A stretch of 64,000 nt of DNA from assembly GCA_003117195.1 (NCBI GenBank), contig BDSI01000133.1, positions 69,501 to 133,500 of the forward strand, written 5' to 3'. A program made the translations under genes and the position numbers. How positions within the stretch are numbered: position 1 is the stretch's first letter; every line of letters starts with the position of its first letter. Shown here piece after piece: positions 25,617 through 37,400 of the stretch. The notes below the pieces were generated by a model. That model worked only from the letters and a program-made list of their open reading frames with translations. It did not search any database and had not been told where the DNA came from. Origin of the DNA: Eudorina sp. 2006-703-Eu-15 (taxonomy: Eukaryota > Chlorophyta > Chlorophyceae > Chlamydomonadales > Volvocaceae).

Positions 25617-27385
25617 AGGGGGACCTAAGGGGGGCCTAGGGGAGTAGGCGGATGGGGAGGGGGAGGGAGGAGGAGGCGGTGGTGGTGCAGGGCCCATGAG
25701 TAGTGGAGGAGCGACCGCTGGAGCAGAAGCAGGAGGAGCAGGAGGAGGAGGACGAAGACGGTGAAGCGCACAGCGGCAGCTTTGTGTGGGGGGCCGGGGG
25801 CCGACGAAGTCCCTCTTGTGTCTCTTGTGTCCAGGGGCGCTGGAGTACGGCGATCAGGTTGGGTTTTTGGCGTTGAGACGGACACCACACGGCCGGAGAG
25901 GGCGGGGGGAAGCACAGCGGCCGAAAGCCCGGGGGTCGGCTCGGGATGGGACTGGGGCCGTGGCCTGATCAGGCAACAGGACGTGGCCTGGGGTGACGTG
26001 ACCCGCGATGGATGACGAGATGATACACACAGCAATGGTATGCGACATCGTTTGATGCCCACCACAGCACAGCTACACGCACCCGAGTCCGGCTCTCCCG
26101 GCGCTTCCAGCGCGGAGGCAGGCGGCTAGTGGGGGGTCTCGCCCTGCCCCCTGTGGCCGCCCGTCCCTGTGGCCGTGGCCGCGTCAGTGCTGTGCAGGGT
26201 CTTACCGCGCGGGGCGTGTCGGGGGATTCTGATACCTCGCGGGTCTTGTGGGGCTTCCCCCCCGCGCCCGAGCCGCCGCCCCGCGTGCGCATGCGTTCTG
26301 CGCCGGTGGTGCGTGGCAATGTTGTACCCTAGAGACTTCTTGAGACGCGGAACGCGGTGACTTGGGGGAGGTGGAGGTGGCGAGAGCTTCCCCATGCCTG
26401 GGCGCTGGGCCCCTCCCTCCCCCCGATGTGTCCCGTGCCGGCGAGGGGCCGGGGGCCAGGCAAGGGCGGGGCGCTGCGCCGCCCTGCGGGCTTCGGAGTC
26501 CGGGCCCTTGCACACCGCGCCGCAACGACGGGTGAGGGCGCGGCTGTGGTCCCTGGGGTGGACCCCTTACCCTGCCGCCGTGTGATCCCAGTGAGTTGTG
26601 ATTCGTGTGCAGTTGTTGAGATGTGGGTGTGCGCGCGTGTGTGTGTCCTGGGGAGCGAGGCCTTCGAGGAGGCCGTGGCTAAGAGGGGATTGGAGTGGAG
26701 TGTAAGAGGCGGCGGCATATGAGCTGCCGCAAGGGGTCTGTGGATCCGACTACGCCAGTGGGCGTGTCCTGGCAGCGAGGTGACGCGAGCTGCCCCCCTG
26801 CAGAGTGAGCGAATAAGACTGGTGCGTTGCGGCCGCGTGACATGAGGCCCTGGAGGGGGAGGTGGCGGCTGGGGGAGGGAGGGGCTGGGCGGGGCCGGGC
26901 TTGGGGGAGGACGGAGGGGCGGAGGACGCAAGGCGCGGGATGCCTCTTGATTCATGCTGTGTGCCAACCCAAAGGCAAAACACGCTGCGGCGATATGCGA
27001 AATCGCGGGGAGGAGATCCGCGGCCGAATGGATGCTGCGGCGAGTGACCCGCGCGTCTCGTTTCCCCAGTCATCCTCCCTCCCCCGCACTGTGGCGGCCT
27101 GCGCGCACCCGCCAGCTACCTTCAGCGTATGATCTGATCCGCGGATCTCGCTGGGCGCCGTGTCCCGTTGGCCTACTGCTGGCTACTGCGCCGTGTGCCG
27201 GAAGAGGCGAATCGACATCGCGACGCAGCAACTGTGGGCTGTGGGTATTGTGTGTAGAGGAACAGAACCCGCCCGACCCAGACCAGGTGTGTTAAAATAA
27301 ACCGAGAGACCAGGTGTGTGTGTGTGTGTGTGAATCGTTACATATCTGCCGGGCCGACGCTGGCCGGGGGCGCTAACCCGCCCCA

Positions 27386-27416
<31 letters not shown>

Positions 27417-28444
27417 ACCGAGAGGGGCCCTGATGCGGCGGGGTCGGGGGAGCCCCGAGGAGGAGGAAGACAGGGGGTGGACGGTACCTTCACGTCTACA
27501 GGCGCACAGGGGTGGGTCCCGGTAGCAAACGTGTGGAGCCCGGGCACATGTAGTGCCGCTGCGGTGTGGGGTCCGCTGTAAGAGGGTTGATGCAAGCAAC
27601 TTGATACTGCGGCAGAGTTTCAAGACGCCAAGTTCCAAACTTTTGTATTGCACATGTCTGAGAGTGGCCGCTGGGGTTCAGAAGAAGCGTGTATGGACGC
27701 CCAAGGACGCCTGCCGAGAACACCTTCGACCCTCGCACGCGGCTAGACCAGGCACCAGGGACCGACAGGTCAAGAGAGGTGTTTACTCGTCGGATCCAAA
27801 TCTCACACCCCGAAAGCCTACGTGGGAAAGCGTCCACTAGAGTAAGGCGTAGTTGACGCCCGCAGCTTGCAGACCCTCTGCACTTCGCGAGCGACTCGAT
27901 GTACTATGCCAAGAGCGGGTAAGGGCGCATTGTTATTATTGCATACGTAAAATAAGTTGCGGCCTGCGGGGATGCCGCAAAAACAAGGTGTGCGAACTGC
28001 GAAGGGATGGTGTGCGACACCAGCGACCAATTCAGCATGCGTTTTAGCATAACCCGAAATTGGTATTATCTAAGCGATCAACAATAATTGCGCTGGGTCG
28101 GGGATTTGGCACCGCGGTCTCTGTCTCGTCCACTGCTTTCGTACTGGAGCCAACTCCAAACCCCAAACTCCGCCCTGGTCACATTGTTCAATGGTTTCCT
28201 TTAGCGATGACTTAATACTATGTTCTATGTGTTTTTTGAATGCGCCTCACCCAGCGTAAAGTCGACCCCTTAGAAGTCTCCGTTCCCTGGCAACTTTGGG
28301 CCGCGAGGTCCTCGTGGTGTGCAATTAAACATATTTAGGCACCACGATTTATGCTATTTTGTAAAGTCGCGCTTTTCGCATGGCTCAACCATACTTGAGC
28401 TTGGAGTAAGCCCAGAAACCTTGTATACTTGAACATACTTCATC
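25617..28444. other. DXR 3' region and intergenic space before the kinesin
   Basis: The first in-orientation TGTAA (algal polyadenylation signal type) I find after the DXR stop is at 26701-26705, which would give a 3' UTR of about 1.1 kb. Further right are (GT)n tracts near 27315-27332 and 27390-27416, enclosing a 59-bp sequence (27330-27388) that recurs inverted at 51283-51341. From about 27850 the GC content falls, and this AT-richer 600 bp is probably the kinesin promoter and 5' UTR. No further gene is seen. Confidence 0.5.
27330..27388 (+). repeat. 59-bp dispersed repeat, inverted copy at 51283
   Basis: The reverse complement of this segment matches 51283-51341 over all 59 positions with two differences. 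Both copies are flanked by (CA/GT)n microsatellites, so the repeat is probably a core with CA ends, such as a small non-autonomous element. Confidence 0.8.
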
Positions 28445-31400
28445 ATGGCGCAATCAGAGAGCAGCAGGATGCGGCTCAAGGTTTTGGTGCGCCTGAGACC
28501 AACGCCGGAGGGTTACCCCAGCCTGGTGCACGCCGACCACCGCGTCCTCTACATGAAGGACCCTCTGCGTGGACACAGCAGCGAATTCGTCTTTGATGGC
28601 ATCTTCGGGCCGGATGCCAAGCAGGACGCGGTCTTCAATGACGTCGGCATGCCGCTCGTCGACCACGTCATGCAGGGCTACAACGCCTGCTGCATGGCTT
28701 ATGGTCACACGGGCAGCGGCAAGACGTATTCGATGCTGGGGCGGGAGCCGGCCGCGGCGACAGACGTCCAAGTAGACCCCAGCGGGTACGGCATCATCCC
28801 GCGCGCCTGCGAGATGCTCTCCAAGGCCGCCGCAGCGGCCAACCGGAAGGCAGACCACCTGGAGACGTCCGGTCAGGGTGTCCCGGTGCGGATCAAGCTC
28901 TTCGTGAGGTGAGGTGTTTAGGGTTTAGGGGACCTGCAGCGGTGAGTGGACCTGCAGTGGTGAACGCTGGGCTGGGGGGCGGGAGAACTGGCGGTTGGCA
29001 ACCGGCGCGACCCAGATAACTATATTGGTGCATACGAAATCCCGACGGCGGCACCGCGGCCACATATGTTGTCCCGCCTCACTTCCTTCCCTCGTCCATG
29101 ACGTCATCATCGGGCCACCCGATCCCCACCCCCTTTCCACCTCGGGCTGCCACGCTGCATGCAGCCCACATCCCGGACCCTTCGCAACCGACCCACCAAC
29201 CAACCAACTAACCAACTAACCGTCAAACCACCCCACATCCTAACCCAACCAGCTTCCTGGAGGTGTACATGGAGAACGTGCGCGATCTGGGGGCCGGCGC
29301 CCAGGCGTACATCAAGGCCAACGGGGGCCGGCTGCGGGGCAGCAGCGGCCCGGCGGTGGGGCTGGGGCTGCACGCCTTCGCCACTTCCGACGGGGGCCCG
29401 CCCACCTCGCGCGGCGCGGCGGGGGCGTCGCTACGCGACCCGGCGGACTATGTCCGTACGAGTCTGGACGTGATGGAGGACGCGTATGGCATGACGTTCG
29501 TGAAGGACCTGACGTACATCGAGGTGCGGCAGTCCCCGTGCGGGGGGGAGGGGGCGGTGTCCTCTGTGGGGTTGGTCCGGGGGGGGGGGGGGCTGCCCCC
29601 ACTCCGCACCCTCCCCCGCCCCTCCCCCGTCCCCTGCCCTGCTACTACCCAAATGAGAATACCCTCCCCTGCCACCTCACCTCTCCCCTTGGCTGTTTTT
29701 TATCCCCTCCCCCTTCCTCCAGGTCGCGGACGCTGAGGACATGTTGGCGGTGCTGCAGGCGGGGTACGCGGTGCGATCCACGCTGCCCATCGACCTGTCC
29801 TCTCGGGCTCACACGGTGTTCAGCGTCAGTGTGGTAACCTACCGGGGGGACCAACAGCCGGTCACCGGTGGGTTCCGGAGCGGGCCGGGGAGGGAGGGGA
29901 GCTGGGAGGGAGGGAGCAGGGAGGGGAGGAGGGAACAGGGAGGGAGGGGAGGGAGGGAGGGGAGCTGTGAAGAGGCAGAGGAGGTGCTTGGAACAGAATG
30001 AGGATTGTCGGCGGAGCAGCCTGTGCACTACTCGATGGGATGGGTCGGTTGGGTTCGTGTGGGAGGGAGGTTGGAGGCAGTGGGACAGTCGGTTGGCCCG
30101 GTGGAGGCCTGGCGCGTCGCACGTGGTGCGCCCAGCCGGGGGAGTGACCGGGGGCTTCGGGGGCTGGTGACCAGGACTCGACCAGGACTCGAGCAGGACT
30201 GGGGGCTCCGACGGCGCGTTGGTGTTGGCTGGGCGGGTGGGCGGGCCGGCCGGTGCGGGAATGGCAGGGTGCCGGCCTGGGTGGGGCTGTGTACGGGGGT
30301 GGGCACCGGGGTGGGTCTTGCCGGTCGGTACCGTCCGTGGGTGGGCGACTGGCGGGGAGGGGGCGTTCGGAGGTGGGGGCGGGTAAACCCGACCGGGGGC
30401 CCAGCACCACCTGGGACATCATGTGCCACATGACCGCCAACCCCGGACTTCGTCGCAACGGTATCCCAACTGTCCCAACTGTCATAACCGTCCGCAGGCC
30501 GGTTGAACCTGGTGGACCTGGCGGGCAGTGAGAAGCAGAGCCGCAGCGGTCCGGAGGGACATCGGCTGCGGGTGAGGGCGGAAGGGAGGGCCGAAGGGAG
30601 GGAGGCAGGGGAGAGGGAGGGAAGAGGCAGGGCAGGGAGAGGGCATCACCGCGGGTTGGTCCAGTGACCCACGGGTCGCTTGGACTCCCGGTGTCCGGGA
30701 ATGCGGGCCCATGCCCGGTGGCCCAATACCCACATCCAGTCATCCCATAGCCTGTGCTAGGTACCCGGTCCCTGCCTCCGGCCGCGCTGCCCCTCCGCAC
30801 TTCACCCTCCGCCGGCCACCATCACCCATCCCACACCGCGTGTTGGGTTTGTCTGGGCATGTCTTTAAGAGACTAACCCGCCCGCCCCGTCCACGCATCC
30901 GCCCGTCCACCCGCTCCCAGGAAGCCAGCGCCATCTCCAAGTCCCTGACGGCGCTCAGTAAGGTGGTGGTGGCGCTGTCGCAGGTAGGGGTGGAGGAGGA
31001 GGGGGCAGGGAGGCGGTGTCGGTGGGGACCCTAGAGCCGGGGGCCGGGGGACAAGGGGGAGGGGCGACCCCACGGACCCGGTGGGGAACGGACATGTAGG
31101 AGCGGGGGCTGCTTCTCCCCCCCTCCCCCCAACCCCGTGCACGGCTTCGAGGTGCAGTGTTTCGAGCAGAAACCCGCCCGACCCGGCGGCGGTGTTGTTT
31201 GACACGGCTGCCTCGAATACCCCTTTCCCCTTCCCATGCTCCTCCGTTCTGGGCTACGTTTTCTCTGAAGAAATCTACCCCCCAACCCCTCTACCCCCCG
31301 TGCTGCCTCTACCTCTCCGCATCCCCGTCCCCCTCCCTCGACCGCCCCCTCGGCCTCCCCCCTCCCCGACAGACCGGCGGCACTGTCCCGACACCCTCCA

Positions 31401-34400
31401 GCTCCCTCACCAACTTCAGCGGCGGCGGCGGCGCTGCCGCCGCCGCCGCCGCGGCCGCCGGGCCCCTGGTGCCGTACCGTGACGCCAAGCTGACGCGCGT
31501 GCTGAAGGACTGCCTGTGCGGCAACTCGATGCTCGTCCTGTTGGCCTGTGTCCACCCCGTGTTTGACGAGGTGGACGAGAGCCTGGCCACGCTGCAGTAC
31601 GCGACCAAGGTGCTCACGGGCAGCTCCCTGAGCCCCCACATCAGTCTGGTGGCGTCGCTGGGCGGGGCAGGGCTGGCGGGGCCCACCAGCGGCAGTGTGG
31701 GCGGCGCGGACCCCGCCTTGGTGGAGGAGCTGAACACGCAGGTGAGGGTGGCGGGTGCGGGCGGGGTGGGGGAGATAGGGTTGTTGCGGTTTCGCGTTTG
31801 CGCGGGGTGGGGCTTGGGACCTTGTAATGGGGTGTCCTATCGGCCTTCCGGCCAGGGTCTGGAAACCAAGAGGAGGGTGAGGAGGACTGCCCACTGGGCA
31901 CTGGGACGGAGCAGACGGCCCCCTGCCGGCCCTGGCGCTGGCCCGGGCGCTGGCTGAACTCGCAGGTGAGGTCTAGCCCAGGGGTTGACCTCTTGTAGGG
32001 GTGTGTGGTGTGGGGGAGGTGGGTATGGGTGTGGGCGTGGGTGTGGGTATGGGTATGGGTATGGGTATGGGTGTGGGTATAACGACGGGTGTGGGTTGCG
32101 AAGAAAACGGGTGTGGGTGTGGTGCTTGCTGTTGGTGGTGGTGGTGGTACGCAGGTGGCGCAGCTGAAGGAGGAGCTGGAGGTCACTCACGCGCACTACC
32201 AGAAGCTGATTGAGGCCATCGCAGGGCCCAGCTGGCGCAGCGACCCAGGGCCCGTGGAGCGCGTCGCCGGGGCGGGTTTCGGAGCCGGGGGAGGGGCCAT
32301 CTCCGGCGCCTTTGGCGGCGGCCTCGACGCCTTCGCGGCGGCGCTGTCGAGCTTGGGCAAGCCCGGCGGCGGCGGCGGGGGCGGCGCAGCCGCCGCCGCT
32401 GCGGCTGGCGGCGCGGCGGGGCGGGGTAGTCCCGGCGGCGGCGGCGGGTTTGGCGGGGTGGGCGTTGACGACCGGCGGCGGACGGCGACGGCGGAGGACG
32501 CCGGGCCCCGCGGGACGAGGACGGGCGGCGCCGATCTAGGGCGCGCCGGGGCGGCGGCGGGCAAGCTCAGCGGCGGTGTGGGCGCCAGTACGGGCGGCGC
32601 CGGCGGCGGTGCGAGCACCAACTCGGGCGCGCGGGTCTCCGTGGTGAGGCGGGTGGGGGGGGCGGGTGAGGGTTGTGGGGGGCGGGTGAGGGTTGTGGGG
32701 GTGGGGGTGAGGGCTGTGGGGGTGGGGGTGAGGAGGTAAAAAAGAAATACAGCGCAGACCCCCCCAGAGGGCTGTGGGGGTGCGGGCGACGTTGCTATGT
32801 GTAATTACTCCGTCACTCTTCAACTACGGCATCGGCCAACCGGACAACTACTACACAATCGGTGACTTTTCGCAATTTCGCTGTCTTTAATTACAACGGG
32901 GGTGAGGGCTGTGTTGATGAAAGGGCGAGAAAGGGCTGGGGCACCTCCCCGCCCCGTCCTGCACCACCACCACCCCCATCAACCTCTCCTCCCCCCCTCC
33001 AATGACCACCATCCCCCTCCCGACACGCAGCTGGAGGCCCAGATCCGGAAGCTGGAGTCGCAGCTCAACCAGGCGCGTACGGCGGCGCAGCAGTACGAGG
33101 AGCGGCTCTCGGCGAGGAAGGTACGGCACCGTTGCTTGGACACAAACGCTGTTTGTACGACATCGTTCGGAAGTGCGGCGGGCGCGGCGGGCGCGGCGGG
33201 CGACACACCAGGACACCAGGACCACCGGAACAATGATGCGTTGCGATGTCGTGTCGCTGCACCCACCATTCGCTGCCTGGGGGGAGGGTGGGCCGTGGTG
33301 CGGCGTGCCACCGGGTTCCTAAAAAGGGGGAGGGGGGCCGGGGGTTGAATTGAAAAAAGAAATAAACCCGAAGAACGAACCGGGGGCCGGGGGGGAGGGG
33401 CCGCCCGCAGCGAGGGTGAGCGACATCGGATGTGCCGTATCATTGTTCCGGTCTGCCACTAGAGGTTCCTAGAGGAGGGGGGGAGGGGCCGCCCGCCCGC
33501 GTCCTCCTTCGGCGGCGGCGTCGGTCAACCGGGGGACAACAACTACGGTTTCGCTGTCTTTGTTGACAAGAAGGGGCCGCCCGCAGCGGGGTGAGCGGGG
33601 CTGGCTGTCGAGGAGGGCTTCTTCTTAGGTTAGGGTGCGCTCCGTTGGTGGCCGGGGTGGGGTCCGAGGGACCCGTGGGGCCTTATGTACCCTTCTTATG
33701 TGTGCGGGCGACGAGCCTGACGGGCCTCACCTCGGCGACCTGAGGCCGGCCCCTCCAAAGGCTCCAGGGGGCCAGGGCCCCACCGCGACACGCAAAACGT
33801 GCTGTCTGTCCGTCTGTCCGTCTGTCTTGGCGTCCAGTCCATCGTGATGCGAATGTCGTCCCGAAGCAGACAGCGCCCGTGGGTGGTGCACCTGTGCAGT
33901 GCAGTGCAGTGCAGTGCAGTGCAGTCCGGTCGAAACCCCGCCCCTTCCCGCCCTCCCTTCCCCCTCTCCCCCTCCCCCTCTCCCCGGGCAGGAGGAGATG
34001 GACATGGCGCGAGAGCGCATGGCCGGCAAGGAACACGCGCAGTTCTCAGAGATCAAAAAGCTGCGCGCCCAGGTACGACGACGCGTGTACGACGCGGCAG
34101 GGGCCGGTGCGCGCACGTGCGTGTGTGTGTGTGCGCATGTGTTCAGTAATGAGAAGCCCGCCCATGTGTTTGTCTATCTGTTCGTCTGTCAGTTTGTCTG
34201 TCTGCCCGACTGTCTGTCTGTCGGTCTGTCTGTCCGCCCGCAGGTGGCTGAGCTGACTAAGGCGCTCGAGGCGGAGCGGACAGAGTCAGCTCACAAGGTC
34301 GGGGCTGGGGGGGGGGATGTTGGCGGGCCCCGGGAAGGGGTGGTTCGGGGATTGAGGGAGGGAGGAAAGGAGGAAAGGAGGGAGGAAGGGAGGGAGGGAG

Positions 34401-37400
34401 GGGGAGCTGCCTCCCCCCCAGCGCCGCCGGACTGCAGTGAGGGGAACACCCTCTGCGGCCCTAGTGCCCCAGCACCTCCTCAGCCACCACCAACTGGGAA
34501 GTGTGTGTCGGCGCGCCGCCGCATGTTCCCGCCGCCCTCACTGCACGGAGGCGACGGACGGCGCTGCTGCGGCTTTGGAAAGGAAGGGATGCGCAACCCC
34601 AGAGTTGAGACGCCGCTGACCCTGCTGGTCCTGCTGGGGTCTGCTGCCGACAGGCCCCCTCGATGAACCGCCCCCTCGCTTCCCACCCCCCACCCCTTTC
34701 CGCGCTCCCGCCCTTCGCTCCCTCTCCTCCCGTGCTCCACGCTCCCTCCCCGCCGCCGCCTCCCCCTTCTCCCCTAATCTCCTTTCAACAATTGCCTCCC
34801 TGTCTACCAATTTCCTATACCCTCCCTGAACACCCTCCCTTCCCCTCCCCCGCTACCCCTCCCTCCCTGCAGCTGGAGGACGCCCGGCGGCGGTCCGACG
34901 AGGAGTGCGGTCGGTTGATGCGGGACATCGACACCCTGCGGAGCCAGCTGGCGCAGGTGACGGGCACCGTGCACAGCCTGGTGGAGAAACACAGCGCCGC
35001 CATCTCGGCGGAGAAGAAGCAGCGGGAGGTGGTCAAGAAGCAGGCCACGCAGCTGCTGCAGCAGCAGGTAGTGGGGTGGGGGGGTGGGGGGTTGAGGCAG
35101 CGGGCGGTGGCAGCTGGGGGCAGCTGGAGGCAGCTGGTGGTTGAAGCGGTTGAAGCGGTTGAAGCGGTGGTGGGGGGGTGGGGGGGGGGTGGCAGCGTGG
35201 TATGACTGGCTTGGTAGGAGATGGCAGTAGATGGCGGTGGTGGTGAGATTCTGGACGTAATCAGGCAACCACAACGATGAGACGCCAGAGCTCCTCCCCT
35301 TAGCCTGATGCCCCAGTCCAGGATGCGCCCTCGCCGATCCCTGGCTTCTCCCCCCCCCCTCCGTGCTGTTCTTGTCGCCCACCACCGCGCAGTTCAACCG
35401 CGGCACGGAGGAGCACCGAGCCCAAATCGAGAACCTGAAGCAGCAGTCCAACTACTTTCTGACGAAGCGGGCGGAGGAGGTTTCGGAGCTCAAGCAGCAG
35501 CTGGACGGGGTGCGGACGGCGCACGCGGCGGAGAGGGACGCGCTGCTGGTGAGGCCGGCGGGGCGGGAGGGGGCAGGCGGGAGAGGGAGAGGGGAGGGAA
35601 GACGCAAGGCGGACTTGGAGGAGGGAGGGGGAGGTTGTAGATGCTGTACTACTGGGCTGTGGGAGTCTCTGGGGAGAGGTGGGCAGAGGGGGCCTCTGGC
35701 TGGCTGGCTGGCGGGCTGGCTGGCTGGCGGGCGGGCGGGAGGCACCCCTGTCTTTCTGTGGGTACGCGGATTTCTTGTCCTGCCTGGGGTTGGTAGGGGC
35801 GGCTGTGGGGGGCGGTGTCCCTGCATCCCACCCAGTGGCCTTGGATGTGGGTGGAGGAGTGGGTGTGTATGGGCATGCTCTACCCTCTCTCGCTGGGACA
35901 CCATCACCGACCCGCACCCTCCATTCCACACCCGTGCCCACCACTCGGCCCCGCCGCCTCTCCCCCATCTCTTGTTTGTTATTGATGACGTTACAGTGGA
36001 CCCCGCTGGGGTCATGGGTGACAGCCGCAGCAACCCTAAACCCTCACCCCACACTTGTGCAGCCGCAGCAACCCTAAACCCTAAACCCTCACCCCACACT
36101 TGTGCCAATCGAGACAGCAGAATCGGCAGAGACCGCCATCTCCTTCCCCCCACCCTTCCCCCACGCAGTTTGGATATGTCTACCGATTTCCTATACCTCA
36201 CCGTACCTCACCCCCTAACCCCGGTGGTCCTCCCCCCAACCACCCCACTAACTCCCCCAACCACCCCACTAACTCCCCCAACCACCTCATTAACTCCCCC
36301 AACCACCCCACTAACTCCCCCAACCACCCCACCAACTCCCCCAACCACCCCACTAACTCCCCCAACCACCCCACTAACTCCCCCAACCACCCCACTAACT
36401 CCCCCCAACCACCCCACTAACTCCCCCAGCCACCCCACTAACTCCCCTAACCACCCCACTAACTCCCCCAACCACCCCACTAACTCCCCCAACCACCCCA
36501 CTAACTCCCCCCAACCACCCCACCCACAGATCGAGCTGGACTACCTGGCCACCTACTCGGAGCGGGTGACCGAGCTGGTACGGCGCATGGAGGCGGGGGT
36601 GGTGCCGGTGACGGAGCGGGGCAGCGGCGTCAAGGCCTTCAGGCTGCCGCAGAGGGAGCGGCCACCGCGGCTGGACGGCAAGCGGATGGCGGTGCTCAAG
36701 GTACGTGTATGTGTGTGTGGGGGGGGGGGGCGGACCCGGCGGGGCTGAGGCGGTGCTGAGGCGGGCGGGCGGGCGGGCGGGCGGAGGATGGGCTCCCACC
36801 GCCCCCAGCGGCCCAGGCACCTGGCTTCAACAACTCAACTCCCGACGGTTGGATTCCAACCGTGCGTTGCGATCTGTACTGTATTCGGCCCGACTCTGGT
36901 GAAGTGCAGCGGACGCCTGGCTGCCGCATCATCATCCGCAGGGGGCTGAGCAATAGATCCAAGAGCGAATCAGCAGTCGCGCGGTCCAGCCGACGTGGCA
37001 ACCCCTCCAGGGGCAGACCCTCCCCTCCCCCCCTATACTCCCCTCCCCCCTCCACCCCTCCCGCCAACACCCTAGACCCCCACCGCCTCCGCTTCCGCCA
37101 CCTGCGTGCCAATCCAATCCAATCCAATCTAATCTAATCCACTCCAACCAAACCTCTTGCCGCTGCGCCACGATTGCGGTGCCCTACCTCACACGTCACA
37201 CCTCACCACTCCACTCCATCCCGCCCCACCCCGCCCCACCTGCCTCACATCTCACTCCACTCCACTCCACTCCGCCCCCGCCCCACCCCGCCCCGGGCCC
37301 CGCCCGCCTCAGGAGCGCGCCGCTGAGCTCCACGACCGACTGGTGGCGCTCTCCGCAGCGGCGGCCGCAGTCGGCGGCAGCGCCTCTCACACCCTCAACG

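Noticed and set aside
36233..36525. Regular direct repeats considered as a CRISPR array
   Set aside because: Units are contiguous 21-mers without unique spacers, inside a eukaryotic intron; the same applies to the 19-bp units at 48628-48707.
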